Positions 8,083-17,176 are shown, counted from the stretch's first letter. The stretch is 64,000 nucleotides of DNA from Spongiivirga sp046524175 (GCF_046524175.1 NZ_JBEFZF010000005.1:124001-188000), one strand, 5' to 3'. Notes: a model not told the origin generated them from the sequence alone. A program made the numbers and translations.

Positions 8083-10926
8083 ATGTCCGATCAAAAACGT
8101 CTCTTTTTACTCGATGCCTATGCCTTAATTTTTCGTGGGTATTACGCTTTCATAAAAAACCCCCGTATCACTAGTACAGGCATGGATGTGTCTGCAATTA
8201 TGGGATTTACCAACTCACTTTTTGATGTGATAAGACGGGAAAAACCAGATCATTTAGCAGTAGCATTTGATAAAGGCGGCAGTGTCGCTCGAACAGAGCA
8301 ATTTGCGGAATATAAAGCAAATCGTGATGAAACACCTGAGGCGATTAAAATAGCAGTACCCTATATTCAAGAGATTTTAAAAGCGATGCATATTCCTATA
8401 ATTGAAAAAGAAGGAATTGAAGCTGATGATTTAATAGGAACATTATCAAAACAAGCTGAAAAAGAAGGCTATAAGGTATTTATGGTAACGCCGGATAAGG
8501 ATTATGCACAGCTGGTAAGTGAAAACATTTTTATGTATCGCCCCGCCCGTATGGGTAATGGTATAGAGATTTGGGGAATTCCCGAAGTACAGGCAAAGTT
8601 TGAAGTCGAACGACCAGAACAAGTAATCGACTATTTAGGAATGATGGGAGATGCGGTTGATAATATTCCAGGGTTACCTGGGGTTGGCGACAAGACTGCA
8701 AAAAAGTTTATCAAATTATATGGTGGATTAGAAGGTCTTTTAGCCAATACTCATGAACTAAAAGGTAAGATGAAAGAAAAGGTGGAAGCCAATGCAGAAC
8801 TCGGACGACTATCGAGACAATTAGCCACTATTATTTTAGACTGCCCCGTTACTTTTGATGCGAAAGATTATGAATTATCAGAGCCAGATAAAAATAAGGT
8901 AAAAGAGATTTTTCAAAATTTAGAGTTTAGAAGATTAACCGATCAATTTATTAAGCTTTTTTCAGGCGAAGCCGAAAGCTCGGACAATGCTGAAATAGTT
9001 GCTGAAAAACCCAAAGCTAAGGTATCAACAGCAGGCGCAGGTCAATTTTCATTATTTGATCAAGGTTCAGGGAGTGCTACTATTCAAACGGATGTTTCAA
9101 GTGCAACAGGCAGAAAAACAATACAAACTACAGAACACTTTTACCAATTAGTAGCTCCAGGTTTATCGATTAATCTTTTCATGGAAAAGTTGATGAAACA
9201 ACAAAGTGTTTGCTTTGATACAGAAACCACAGGTATAAATCCCATTACCGCCGAATTAGTCGGTATCGCATTTTCATGGGATGCCGGCAAAGGATATTAT
9301 ATCCCATTCCCCGAAGAAAAAGAAAAGGCACAAGAAATTATTGAGCAATTACGCCCATTTTTTGAAGCTGAAAACATTCAAAAAATCGGCCAGAACTTAA
9401 AATATGATATCAAGGTATTGGCTAAATACAATGTCGTTGTAAAGGGCGGTATTTTCGATACCATGTTAGCGCACTATTTGATCAATCCAGATATGCGCCA
9501 TAATATGGATGTCTTGGCAGAAACATATTTAAATTACACCCCGGTTTCTATTACTGAATTAATCGGTAAAAAAGGAAAAAATCAGTTGTCAATGCGTGAT
9601 GTCCCGATTGAAAAACAAACCGAATATGCGGTTGAAGATGCCGATATTACACTTCAGTTAAAAGAACATTTTGAAAAAGAACTGACAGAAGCACATACAA
9701 AAACGTTATTCAATGATATTGAAGTCCCATTAGTTTCTGTGCTCGCTGATATGGAATTAGAGGGGATCAATCTAGACAAGGACTTTCTGGGTGGTTTATC
9801 ATCAGAATTGGATAGTGATATTGCCAATCTCCAAAAGGCCATTTATGAAGAAGCAGGGGAAGAATTCAATATCGCTTCACCAAAACAGCTAGGGGTAATT
9901 CTATTTGAAAAAATGAAACTGGTTGACAAACCAAAAAAGACTAAAACCGGTCAATATTCAACCAGTGAAGATGTGCTTTCATACTTAGCAAAAGACCATA
10001 AAATTATTCAAAATGTGCTGGAATACCGCGGGCTTAGCAAGTTAAAAAGCACCTATGTCGATGCCTTACCAGATCAAGTTGAGGAAAGCACCGGCCGGGT
10101 ACATACAGATTATATGCAAACTGTTGCCGCAACGGGCCGGTTAAGTTCTAACAATCCAAATCTTCAGAATATCCCTATCCGAACCGAACGCGGGCGACAA
10201 GTTAGAAAAGCCTTTGTACCCAGAAATGAGGATTATGTGTTGCTAGCAGCCGATTATTCTCAAATTGAATTGCGCATTATAGCTGCCCTGAGCAAAGAGG
10301 ATACAATGATTAATGCATTTAAAAATGGTGAAGACATTCACGCATCTACCGCTGCACGTGTTTTTAATGTCGATATTAATGATGTTACAAGAGAACAACG
10401 TAGTAATGCAAAAACAGTCAATTTTGGGATCATCTATGGGGTATCTGCATTCGGATTAAGCAATCAAACCGATCTGTCAAGAAGTGAAGCAAAAGAGCTA
10501 ATTGAAACATACTACAAAACCTATCCGAAGCTTCGAAACTTTATGAGCGATCAGGTGGACTTTGCTCGTGAAAATGGGTATGTACAAACCATATCTGGTC
10601 GTCGTCGCTATTTAAAGGACATTAATTCTGGTAACGCTGTTGTTCGCGGTGCTGCCGAGAGAAATGCCGTAAATGCTCCTATTCAGGGTAGTGCAGCCGA
10701 TGTAATCAAAATTGCAATGATTAATATCCACAAGAAACTTAAAGAAGCTAATTACAAAACAAAAATGCTTCTGCAAGTGCATGATGAATTGGTTTTCGAC
10801 GTCTACAAACCGGAATTAGAAGAAATAAAAACATTGATCAAGTCCGAAATGGAAAATGCTTATGCGATGGATGTTCCTCTAGACGTTGATCTTGGACTTG
10901 GTCAAAATTGGTTAGAAGCGCATTAA
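8083..10926 (+). CDS. polA: DNA polymerase I
   Basis: A 947-residue protein from the ATG at 8083 (MSDQKRLFLLDAYALIFRGYYAF); a TTG 39 bases upstream would add residues unlike any PolA start. Three domains are intact: the 5' nuclease (GIEADDLIGTL, TPDKDYAQL, GLPGVGDKTA), the 3'-5' proofreading exonuclease (CFDTETTG, GQNLKYDIKVL, AVEDADITL, so the DEDD acidic residues are kept) and the polymerase (motif A DYSQIELRI, O-helix RSNAKTVNFGIIYG, motif C QVHDELVFD). It functions in Okazaki-fragment processing and repair synthesis. A proofreading domain with all its acidic residues distinguishes it from Taq-type enzymes. Confidence 0.97.
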   Translation: MSDQKRLFLLDAYALIFRGYYAFIKNPRITSTGMDVSAIMGFTNSLFDVIRREKPDHLAVAFDKGGSVARTEQFAEYKANRDETPEAIKIAVPYIQEILKAMHIPIIEKEGIEADDLIGTLSKQAEKEGYKVFMVTPDKDYAQLVSENIFMYRPARMGNGIEIWGIPEVQAKFEVERPEQVIDYLGMMGDAVDNIPGLPGVGDKTAKKFIKLYGGLEGLLANTHELKGKMKEKVEANAELGRLSRQLATIILDCPVTFDAKDYELSEPDKNKVKEIFQNLEFRRLTDQFIKLFSGEAESSDNAEIVAEKPKAKVSTAGAGQFSLFDQGSGSATIQTDVSSATGRKTIQTTEHFYQLVAPGLSINLFMEKLMKQQSVCFDTETTGINPITAELVGIAFSWDAGKGYYIPFPEEKEKAQEIIEQLRPFFEAENIQKIGQNLKYDIKVLAKYNVVVKGGIFDTMLAHYLINPDMRHNMDVLAETYLNYTPVSITELIGKKGKNQLSMRDVPIEKQTEYAVEDADITLQLKEHFEKELTEAHTKTLFNDIEVPLVSVLADMELEGINLDKDFLGGLSSELDSDIANLQKAIYEEAGEEFNIASPKQLGVILFEKMKLVDKPKKTKTGQYSTSEDVLSYLAKDHKIIQNVLEYRGLSKLKSTYVDALPDQVEESTGRVHTDYMQTVAATGRLSSNNPNLQNIPIRTERGRQVRKAFVPRNEDYVLLAADYSQIELRIIAALSKEDTMINAFKNGEDIHASTAARVFNVDINDVTREQRSNAKTVNFGIIYGVSAFGLSNQTDLSRSEAKELIETYYKTYPKLRNFMSDQVDFARENGYVQTISGRRRYLKDINSGNAVVRGAAERNAVNAPIQGSAADVIKIAMINIHKKLKEANYKTKMLLQVHDELVFDVYKPELEEIKTLIKSEMENAYAMDVPLDVDLGLGQNWLEAH

Positions 10927-10950
10927 AGTGATTCTGAGGTTGGTAAGATG

Positions 10951-10991
10951 TTAAAAATTGTCCCCTTGAGGGGACTTTAGGGGTGTTCACC
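10951..10991. repeat. REP-like palindromic repeat, left of DUF559 gene
   Basis: The palindrome GTCCCCTTGAGGGGAC (10960-10975; 7-bp arms, TG loop) is followed by TTTAGGGGTGTTCACC. Read on the minus strand, it matches the element at 11,363-11,400: a short ACACC head, a spacer, then a TCCCCTCAAGGGGA-type palindrome. The two copies are inverted with heads pointing into the DUF559 gene. Confidence 0.75.
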
Positions 10992-10995
10992 ATTT

Positions 10996-11400
10996 ATGAA
11001 AAATAAAATAATACCATATCGTCCGGACTTAAAGGTAAAAGCTAGAGAGTTAAGAAAAAATAGCACCTTAGCGGAAGTGCTTTTGTGGGAAAAGATTAAA
11101 AGCAGGGCATATGGAGTGCAATTTCATCGGCAAGTCCCGATGCTGGATTATTTAGTTGATTTTTATTGTCATGAACTTAAATTGGTAATTGAGGTAGATG
11201 GAAACGGTCATAATTTTAAAGATGAATACGATTTAACAAGAGAAAGAAGACTGAAATTATATGGAGTTCACTTTCTTCGGTTTACCAATGAGCAGATAAA
11301 AAAGAATATGTTTTCAGTTGAATTGGTTTTAAAAGAGACCATAGAAAATATAGTAAATAGTAAAAAACACCTTTCTAACTCCTCTCAAGGGGAGAATTAA
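10996..11400 (+). CDS. DUF559 domain protein (Vsr-like endonuclease fold)
   Basis: A 134-residue protein of the DUF559 family, related to very-short-patch repair (Vsr) endonucleases in the PD-(D/E)xK superfamily. Visible signatures are LRKNSTLAEVLLWEKI, FHRQVPMLDYLVDFYC, then LVIEVDGNGH and ERRLKLYGVHFLRFTNEQI, giving the acidic and Glu-x-Asp positions expected at the metal site. Activity of the family is largely unproven. The gene is framed by inverted REP-like palindromes, and its last dozen or so codons are encoded inside the right-hand one, so the tail HLSNSSQGEN is repeat-derived. This layout suggests a mobile or repeat-maintaining cassette between polA and terC. Confidence 0.88.
   Translation: MKNKIIPYRPDLKVKARELRKNSTLAEVLLWEKIKSRAYGVQFHRQVPMLDYLVDFYCHELKLVIEVDGNGHNFKDEYDLTRERRLKLYGVHFLRFTNEQIKKNMFSVELVLKETIENIVNSKKHLSNSSQGEN
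11363..11400. repeat. REP-like palindromic repeat, right end of DUF559 gene
   Basis: AACACCTTTCTAA is followed by the hairpin CTCCTCTCAAGGGGAG (11379-11394; 7-bp arms with one G-T pair). It is an inverted copy of the repeat at 10,951-10,991 and overlaps the end of the DUF559 coding sequence including its stop. Confidence 0.7.
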
Positions 11401-11444
11401 TTTCAAATTTATCTTACTTTTAAAAAAACTAACAACCAAACTAG

Positions 11445-12275
11445 ATGGATCAACTATTTACCGCCGATGCGCTCTTTACACTATTTATGCTTGTTTTATT
11501 GCAAGCTGTTCTTGGTTTTGACAACCTCCTCTATATCTCGTTAGAATCGAAAAAAGCCGAGCCGTCTCGTCAAAGCTATGTACGTAAACTAGGTGTTGGC
11601 CTTGCTATTATATTGCGTATTGCATTGTTATTTGCACTCATGTCGTTGATTCAGTATTTCCAAAATCCGTTTGCCAGTCTGCATCAAGAAGGCATGTTAG
11701 AATTTGAATTTAATGTACATAGTGTTATCGTTCTTGTCGGTGGTGTTTTCATTATTTATACCGCAATTAAGGAGATATGGCATATGATGTTAATGCATGA
11801 ACACGAGGTCGAAGATAAATCTAAAAAAAGATCAGAGACTATGATCATTGTTTGGATTGTAATTATGAACCTCGTCTTTTCTTTTGATTCCATTTTAAGT
11901 GCCATGGCGCTTACCAGTGATATGGATTACACTCCACAACTAATATTAATGAGTATTGCAATTATTGCGGGAGGTGTATTGATGATTGTTTTGGCCGACA
12001 AAGTTGCTACCTTTTTGCAGAAAAACAGAATGTATGAAGTATTAGGACTGTTTATACTTTTTATTGTTGGTATTATGCTACTATCGGAAGGCGGACATCT
12101 AGCGCATATCAAAATTTTTGGCAACCCTATTGAGCCAATGAGTAAAACAACTTTCTACTTTGTAATTATTGTGTTGGTTATCGTCGATATTGTTCAAGGC
12201 AGATATCAAAAGAATTTGCTGGCGCAAAAGGAAAAAGAAGAAGCTATTTTAGAAAAAGTAAAAAGCGATAACTAA
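11445..12275 (+). CDS. TerC family integral membrane protein
   Basis: A 276-residue protein with about seven membrane helices. The two TerC signature motifs with membrane-embedded aspartates are clear: VLGFDNLLYISL near residue 25 and LVFSFDSILSAMA near residue 147. TerC proteins are linked to tellurite resistance and, in better-studied members (Alx, MeeY/MeeF), to manganese export that supports metalation of secreted proteins. A cytoplasmic His/acidic loop (HMMLMHEHEVEDKSKK) lies between helices. No other ter genes are nearby, so a metal-efflux role is more likely than tellurite resistance. Confidence 0.88.
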   Translation: MDQLFTADALFTLFMLVLLQAVLGFDNLLYISLESKKAEPSRQSYVRKLGVGLAIILRIALLFALMSLIQYFQNPFASLHQEGMLEFEFNVHSVIVLVGGVFIIYTAIKEIWHMMLMHEHEVEDKSKKRSETMIIVWIVIMNLVFSFDSILSAMALTSDMDYTPQLILMSIAIIAGGVLMIVLADKVATFLQKNRMYEVLGLFILFIVGIMLLSEGGHLAHIKIFGNPIEPMSKTTFYFVIIVLVIVDIVQGRYQKNLLAQKEKEEAILEKVKSDN

Positions 12276-12288
12276 AAAATCTTGTTTT

Positions 12289-13569
12289 ATGAAAAGCCAA
12301 GGCCGAAGAAAGTTTATACAATCAATTACTTCTGGCGCGGCGGCTTCAATTGCGCTACCCAGTATTGCATTTGCTTCGATTAACGAAAATCTAGAAGCTT
12401 CATTCGAGCAATTGTTTGATACCAATTATACTGATGAAGAGTCATTTTGGGAAGCGGTAAAGAACCAGTTTAAATTTGCTGATGGCTTATTCTACTTCAA
12501 CAATGCTTCGCTAGGTTCTTCCTCACTACCTATACGACAAGCAACAAACTCATTTCGAGAAACATTAGACGGTTTCCCTTCAAAATATATGTGGGGTGGT
12601 TGGAACAAGGAAAAGGAACATACACGCAAACTGGTAGCCGATTTATTTTCGGTTTCTGAAGAAGAAATAGCATTGACCCATAATACAACAGAAGGAATGA
12701 ACCTCATCGCCCGTAGTTTTGATCTACAGGCAGGTGACGAAGTAATTCTTGCAGATCATGAGCATGCAAGTGGGACCATTCCTTGGGAAGTTTGGCAAGA
12801 AACCAAAGGCATTAAATTGGTTAGGCCAACCTTACCAATTCTACCTAAAAGTATCGATGAGGTAGTACAGGTATTTAAAAATGCCATTAGCCCACAAACA
12901 AAGGTCATATCAATGTGTCATATTGTAAATACTAACGGGATGATCCTTCCAGTAAAAGATATATCGAAATTGGCTCATGAAAATGGTATTTTAGTTGCGG
13001 TTGATGGCGCACAATCCTCAGGAATGTTTACCATCGATCTTCACGATCTTGGTTGTGATTTTTATACAGCTAGCTCACATAAATGGCTATTTGCCCCAAA
13101 AGGAATTGGTGTTTTTTATGCGAAAAAAGAAAGTCAACATCATCTAAAGCCATTAATGGTTGCCAGAGGACATACCGATACTAGCATTAGGCGATTAGAA
13201 AACTACAACACCAGAAACTTACCTGAACTTCTTGGCTTAGGCGCTTCTGTAAAATTTCATAATGAAATTGGGTCAGATAAAATAACAAAGCGCTCTTTTG
13301 AATTAAAATCATACTTCAGAAATAAAATAAAAGACAACCCAAAGTTCAAAATAAAAACACCAGAAGCAGATGAGCTTTCATCCGCGATTCAAGTAGTCGA
13401 ACTTGTCGGAAAAAATGTTCGCGAGGTTAAAAAACAACTTTTTGATCAGTATGGTATCGATTGCAGACCCATGACCAAATTTGGCTTAAACGCAATACGA
13501 CTATCGTTTGCCATTTACATCACTAAAAAAGATATTGATTATCTAGTTGACGCTTTAGAACGTATCTAG
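12289..13569 (+). CDS. Exported class V aminotransferase-fold PLP enzyme (isopenicillin N epimerase-like)
   Basis: A 426-residue fold-type I PLP protein. The N-terminus (SQGRRKFIQSITSGAAASIALPSIAFAS) is a twin-arginine signal, so it is folded with cofactor before export. Cofactor-binding residues are HNTTEGMN for the phosphate, VAVDGAQSSG with the pyridine-binding Asp, and the Schiff-base lysine K265 in ASSHKWLFAPKGIG. Family relatives are cysteine desulfurases, isopenicillin N epimerases and kynureninase-like enzymes; the reaction is not predictable here. It begins 13 bp after the terC-family gene and may share its transcript. Confidence 0.85.
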   Translation: MKSQGRRKFIQSITSGAAASIALPSIAFASINENLEASFEQLFDTNYTDEESFWEAVKNQFKFADGLFYFNNASLGSSSLPIRQATNSFRETLDGFPSKYMWGGWNKEKEHTRKLVADLFSVSEEEIALTHNTTEGMNLIARSFDLQAGDEVILADHEHASGTIPWEVWQETKGIKLVRPTLPILPKSIDEVVQVFKNAISPQTKVISMCHIVNTNGMILPVKDISKLAHENGILVAVDGAQSSGMFTIDLHDLGCDFYTASSHKWLFAPKGIGVFYAKKESQHHLKPLMVARGHTDTSIRRLENYNTRNLPELLGLGASVKFHNEIGSDKITKRSFELKSYFRNKIKDNPKFKIKTPEADELSSAIQVVELVGKNVREVKKQLFDQYGIDCRPMTKFGLNAIRLSFAIYITKKDIDYLVDALERI

Positions 13570-13595
13570 AAAATTGAAATTTCTTTTTGACCTGG

Positions 13596-13623
13596 TGTAA
13601 CATTTTTTTCATAACTGCATCAA
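13596..13623 (+). promoter_or_regulatory. Predicted ECF sigma promoter for the hydrolase-sigma operon
   Basis: TGTAAC (13596-13601), a 16-bp T-rich spacer and CATCAA (13618-13623) match the Bacteroidota ECF consensus TGTAAC-N16-CGTCTA apart from two bases in the -10. It lies 17 bp upstream of the first gene of an operon that itself encodes an ECF factor, as expected for autoregulation. Two sites with the same spacing occur at 22,628-22,655 and 44,504-44,531. Confidence 0.6.
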
Positions 13624-13640
13624 AGGGTAAATTTTAGATC

Positions 13641-14480
13641 ATGAAAAACATAAAACTTACCTTTATTATTACATTATTTGTTTCATTTACGTACGCTCAA
13701 AACAGCGCGATTAAAACTGAAGTAAAGGGCAATGGAAATCCCATTGTTTTTCTTCCGGGCTTTACCACCCCTGGCAGTGTTTGGAACGAAACGCTAGATA
13801 ATATCTCCGGAAATTTTGAATATCACCTTATTTCTTATGCAGGTTTTAACGGAATTGAACCCATCGAAATGCCATGGTACAATAATGTTAAAGATGCTAT
13901 TGTAACCTATATTAAAGAAAATGAACTTTCTAACATTACCTTAATCGGTCATAGCATGGGTGGTAATCTTGCCATAGACATTGCCGTCGTATTTAAAGAG
14001 GAAATCAAAGGAATCATATTAGTCGATTCGTTACCGTGTATGAGAGAAATTATGATGCCGGGTGTGAAAGCAGACGATCTGCAATATGATAGCCCATATA
14101 ACAATCAGATGTTGGCAATGAATGCCAATCAGTTTAAGCAGACCGCAGGTTTTATGGCACAAAACATGACCAACCAAAAAGATAAAATATCAACGCTTAC
14201 GAGTTGGATTTTAAAAGCAGATAGAAAAACCTATACATACGGCTATACCGACTTATTAAAGTTAGACTTAAGAGACGATCTTAAAAATATAAACACTAGA
14301 ACCTTGATCTTAGGGGCCTCGTTTCCTAATCCTGAAATGACGAAAGCTACTTTCGAAAAACAGTATGTCAATCTAAGCAACAAAACCATTGAAATCGCTG
14401 ACGATAGTAAGCATTTTATTATGTTCGATCAGCCAGAATGGTTTTACGAAAAAGTAAATTCTTTCTTAGTTAATGAGTAA
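13641..14480 (+). CDS. Secreted alpha/beta hydrolase
   Basis: A 279-residue protein with a signal peptide (MKNIKLTFIITLFVSFTYAQ). The alpha/beta hydrolase fold is shown by the oxyanion region VFLPGFTTPGSVW, the nucleophile elbow GHSMGG with S105, and the late catalytic histidine H258 in SKHFIMF. The acid is probably within ILGASFPNPE. The substrate is unknown; members of this group include esterases and lipases. Its stop overlaps the start of the ECF sigma gene by 8 bp, so the enzyme is co-translated with a regulator, an uncommon pairing. Confidence 0.87.
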   Translation: MKNIKLTFIITLFVSFTYAQNSAIKTEVKGNGNPIVFLPGFTTPGSVWNETLDNISGNFEYHLISYAGFNGIEPIEMPWYNNVKDAIVTYIKENELSNITLIGHSMGGNLAIDIAVVFKEEIKGIILVDSLPCMREIMMPGVKADDLQYDSPYNNQMLAMNANQFKQTAGFMAQNMTNQKDKISTLTSWILKADRKTYTYGYTDLLKLDLRDDLKNINTRTLILGASFPNPEMTKATFEKQYVNLSNKTIEIADDSKHFIMFDQPEWFYEKVNSFLVNE

Positions 14481-14964
14481 AACTGATATCTCTTTTGAAG
14501 CTATTTATAAAGCCCATTATCCAATGGTATATCAAATGTGCTTGGGTTATATGAAAGGGAATGCCGACCTCGCAGGCGATCTTGTTCAAGAAATATTCAT
14601 TGTTGTCTGGAATAAACTAGCATCATTCGAAGGTAGGTCAACCCACAAAACATGGATTTATCGTATTACTGTTAACTCATGCTTGCAATATCTTCGGAAA
14701 GAAAAACGAAAAAGCAATATCCAATTTGAAAAGATAGAATACGCCTTGCAAAATGAGGTGGATCAATCGCCACAAGACAATAATAAAAAGTTATATCAGG
14801 CTATCGGGAAATTAGCAGAAATTGACCGCTTAATAATTATGATGATACTTGATGGTGAAAGTCATGAAGGCGTAGCCGAAGTCATTGGAATATCACCTGG
14901 AAATGTACGAGTAAAGATCCATCGAATTAAACAACGATTAAAAAAAATATTAGAAAATGAATAA
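14473..14964 (+). CDS. ECF RNA polymerase sigma-70 factor
   Basis: A 163-residue ECF sigma factor with region 2 (HYPMVYQMCLGYMKGNADLAGDLVQEIFIVVW and the -10 recognition part HKTWIYRITVNSC) and region 4 (SHEGVAEVIGISPGNVRVKIHRIKQRLKK). It overlaps the hydrolase gene upstream and the membrane protein gene downstream by 8 bp each, so the three are translationally coupled. An ECF-type promoter precedes the operon. It probably responds to an envelope signal through the downstream membrane protein. Confidence 0.93.
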   Translation: MSKTDISFEAIYKAHYPMVYQMCLGYMKGNADLAGDLVQEIFIVVWNKLASFEGRSTHKTWIYRITVNSCLQYLRKEKRKSNIQFEKIEYALQNEVDQSPQDNNKKLYQAIGKLAEIDRLIIMMILDGESHEGVAEVIGISPGNVRVKIHRIKQRLKKILENE

Positions 14965-15553
14965 GGATTTTGAACAACTTCAAGATCTCTGGGAACAGAG
15001 TAAAGAAGATATTGCAGTAACTGATCAAACCACTAGTGGCTATGCCACATTAATAGATAGCAAAAAACTAAAAAGTAAGCAGTTTCATTTCGGTAACATT
15101 TTTGTTTTATTACTGACACTAGTTGTAATCGTAACTTTTTTCATCTTTATTGCTCCTGTACGAGAATTGGTAAGTAGAATTGGTGCCGGCATCATGATCT
15201 TTGGATTAATACTTAGAATTTTAATCGAGTTTTACAGTATTAGGAAAGCGAGGCAACTAAACCCGGCATTAAATGCGTTATCTAATTTAGAGGAATCAAT
15301 TAAATACTTGAAACTTAGAAAATGGATTCATAAAGAACTTACGATTGGGATACTAATTAGCTATACCATCGGATTGTTGATGATTGCTCCTGAGTTTCAG
15401 TATTACTTAGGCACCTTACCGGTCATTATATTTTACGGAATGTTCGTAATAAGCGGGGCGATCATTATATGGAAAATAAGAAAACAGATAAAGCAAGAGT
15501 TGCTAGATATACAAGAAATTATCAATCTTAAAAAACAAATAACTACTCATTAA
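14957..15553 (+). CDS. Four-helix membrane protein, candidate anti-sigma factor
   Basis: A 198-residue protein with a cytoplasmic N-terminal stretch of about 45 residues (MNKDFEQLQDLWEQSKEDI) followed by four membrane helices in two pairs and a basic coiled-coil-like C-terminus. No standard zinc-binding anti-sigma (ZAS) motif is present. Because the gene overlaps the ECF sigma gene by 8 bp and the soluble N-terminus resembles the start of many membrane anti-sigma proteins in Flavobacteriia, it is probably the anti-sigma factor. It overlaps the next, convergent gene by 4 bp. Confidence 0.65.
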   Translation: MNKDFEQLQDLWEQSKEDIAVTDQTTSGYATLIDSKKLKSKQFHFGNIFVLLLTLVVIVTFFIFIAPVRELVSRIGAGIMIFGLILRILIEFYSIRKARQLNPALNALSNLEESIKYLKLRKWIHKELTIGILISYTIGLLMIAPEFQYYLGTLPVIIFYGMFVISGAIIIWKIRKQIKQELLDIQEIINLKKQITTH

Positions 15554-17142
15554 GTAGATTGCATTACTTTCTTCAAAATGTTTTTACCTGTCATTGCTGC
15601 TGTAGTTAAAACTCCTGAGAACAAGGCTGCACCTACACCAGCAGTGACAATGTCTTGACCAGTTAAATAGAAGTTTTTAATTGGAGTCCTCGGTTTTAAA
15701 AACTTCTGTCTGAAACGTTTTGGACTGTGATCTAACCCATAGATCTCTCCTTTTTCATAGTTTACAAAATGCTGAGTGGTTAGTGGGGTCGACAGCTCGT
15801 AATAATCGACTTTGTCTCGAAGATGTGGTAGTTGTTTATATAGTTCTTCTAATAATCGCAGCGCTATCTTTTCTTTTTTAGCTTCGTACTCCTGGCCCCT
15901 TTTTTTCCAGCGACTGTCGTTCCATGGCTCAAATTCTTCATAAGGCACCAGTGTTATAATATCAATCGTACTTTTTCCCGGATAACGATTTGACCAATCG
16001 GGATCTTTAGCCGATGGAAATGAGATATACACTACTGGAAATTCTTCGTCAGTATTCGCTAAATACTTCTCAACAATACTGTCATGATCTCCTTTTTCAG
16101 GATAAATCCAAAAGTTCGTTTTTGGTAGTTTCAACTCCTGTGGCGAGCCATTCAGGCCAATATACAAGCATGAATGCGCAACGGAAGGTTCAATCTTTTT
16201 AAGCTGATTATCTAAACGGTGTTTTACAACACTCGCTTTCGGAAGTAGCTTTTTATAAGTAGTCATGATACCAGCACCGCTAATGATCTTTTTAGCGTAA
16301 AAAACAGTTCCGTCTTTCATTCGTACGCCTGTTGCAATGTTGTTTTTTACAACTATCTCATCAACCTCTGCATTTACCAAGATCGTACCTCCTGCTGCCT
16401 CAATTACAGGGTCAATGGTTTCAACAATTTGAGAAGAGCCCCCAATAGGGAAGCTGCCCCCACTAAAATAATGCCTAGCAACAGAAGCATGCATAGGAAA
16501 GCTACTTTGTTTTGGAGGGAGGCCATAATCTCCATACTGTCCAGTTAATACTTTGATCAGTTCTTCATTATTGGTTAAGGTTCTTAAAACCTCATAGGTA
16601 GTTTTATCAGCATAATTTTGATAAGGCTTTCGCATAAACCTACCGATAATCGCACTTATTAAAGGTGACAATGCTTTATTTAAGTAAAAATTCTTACTGC
16701 TTTTGTTTACACTAAAAACAAGATTCACGTAGTCATTAATGGCTTGCCTTTCATCTGGAAAATATCCGACCAACTTATCTTTAAAATTCTGAACACCTTT
16801 TACCAGATCATATGATGTATCACCAATAATGATCCGATCATAAACATCACCCATATCTGCCCACTTTAAGTTACCATTTGACACATAGTCAAAAAGCTTT
16901 TTAAGTATGCTATTAGATCGTTGCACTTCACCTATATAATGAATACCAACATCCCATTCATAACCTTTTCGTTTAAAAACATGAGTAAAACCGCCAGCGG
17001 TGTAGTGGCGTTCTAAAACAAGCACCTTTTGACCTTCTTTTGCGAGAATAGCCGCAGTAGTCAGGCTACCCATTCCTGAACCTATAATAATTGAATCGTA
17101 CCGTTCTTGTAAATCAGGTTTTTGCTTATATGATTGTACCAT
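15550..17142 (-). CDS. FAD-dependent phytoene desaturase/retinol saturase-like oxidoreductase
   Basis: A 530-residue flavoprotein. The N-terminal Rossmann motif is DSIIIGSGMGSLTTAAILA with the following ERHYTAGGFTH, and the C-terminal FAD motif is FYLTGQDIVTAGVGAALFSG, both typical of the carotenoid desaturase and all-trans-retinol 13,14-reductase family. Bacterial members act on carotenoids or other polyunsaturated lipids. No other carotenoid genes (crtB, crtY) are adjacent, so a pathway cannot be assigned. It is probably peripheral at the inner membrane. Confidence 0.85.
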   Translation of the reverse strand: MVQSYKQKPDLQERYDSIIIGSGMGSLTTAAILAKEGQKVLVLERHYTAGGFTHVFKRKGYEWDVGIHYIGEVQRSNSILKKLFDYVSNGNLKWADMGDVYDRIIIGDTSYDLVKGVQNFKDKLVGYFPDERQAINDYVNLVFSVNKSSKNFYLNKALSPLISAIIGRFMRKPYQNYADKTTYEVLRTLTNNEELIKVLTGQYGDYGLPPKQSSFPMHASVARHYFSGGSFPIGGSSQIVETIDPVIEAAGGTILVNAEVDEIVVKNNIATGVRMKDGTVFYAKKIISGAGIMTTYKKLLPKASVVKHRLDNQLKKIEPSVAHSCLYIGLNGSPQELKLPKTNFWIYPEKGDHDSIVEKYLANTDEEFPVVYISFPSAKDPDWSNRYPGKSTIDIITLVPYEEFEPWNDSRWKKRGQEYEAKKEKIALRLLEELYKQLPHLRDKVDYYELSTPLTTQHFVNYEKGEIYGLDHSPKRFRQKFLKPRTPIKNFYLTGQDIVTAGVGAALFSGVLTTAAMTGKNILKKVMQST

Positions 17143-17176
17143 AGGCTAGTTTTAAATACTAGCACAAAATAGGTAA

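Noticed and set aside
11445..12275. Tellurite resistance operon
   Set aside because: Only a TerC-family gene is present; no terA/B/D/E/Z genes are nearby, so a tellurite phenotype is not supported.
15550..17142. Carotenoid biosynthesis cluster
   Set aside because: Only a single desaturase-like FAD protein is found; no crtB, crtY or crtZ genes adjoin it.
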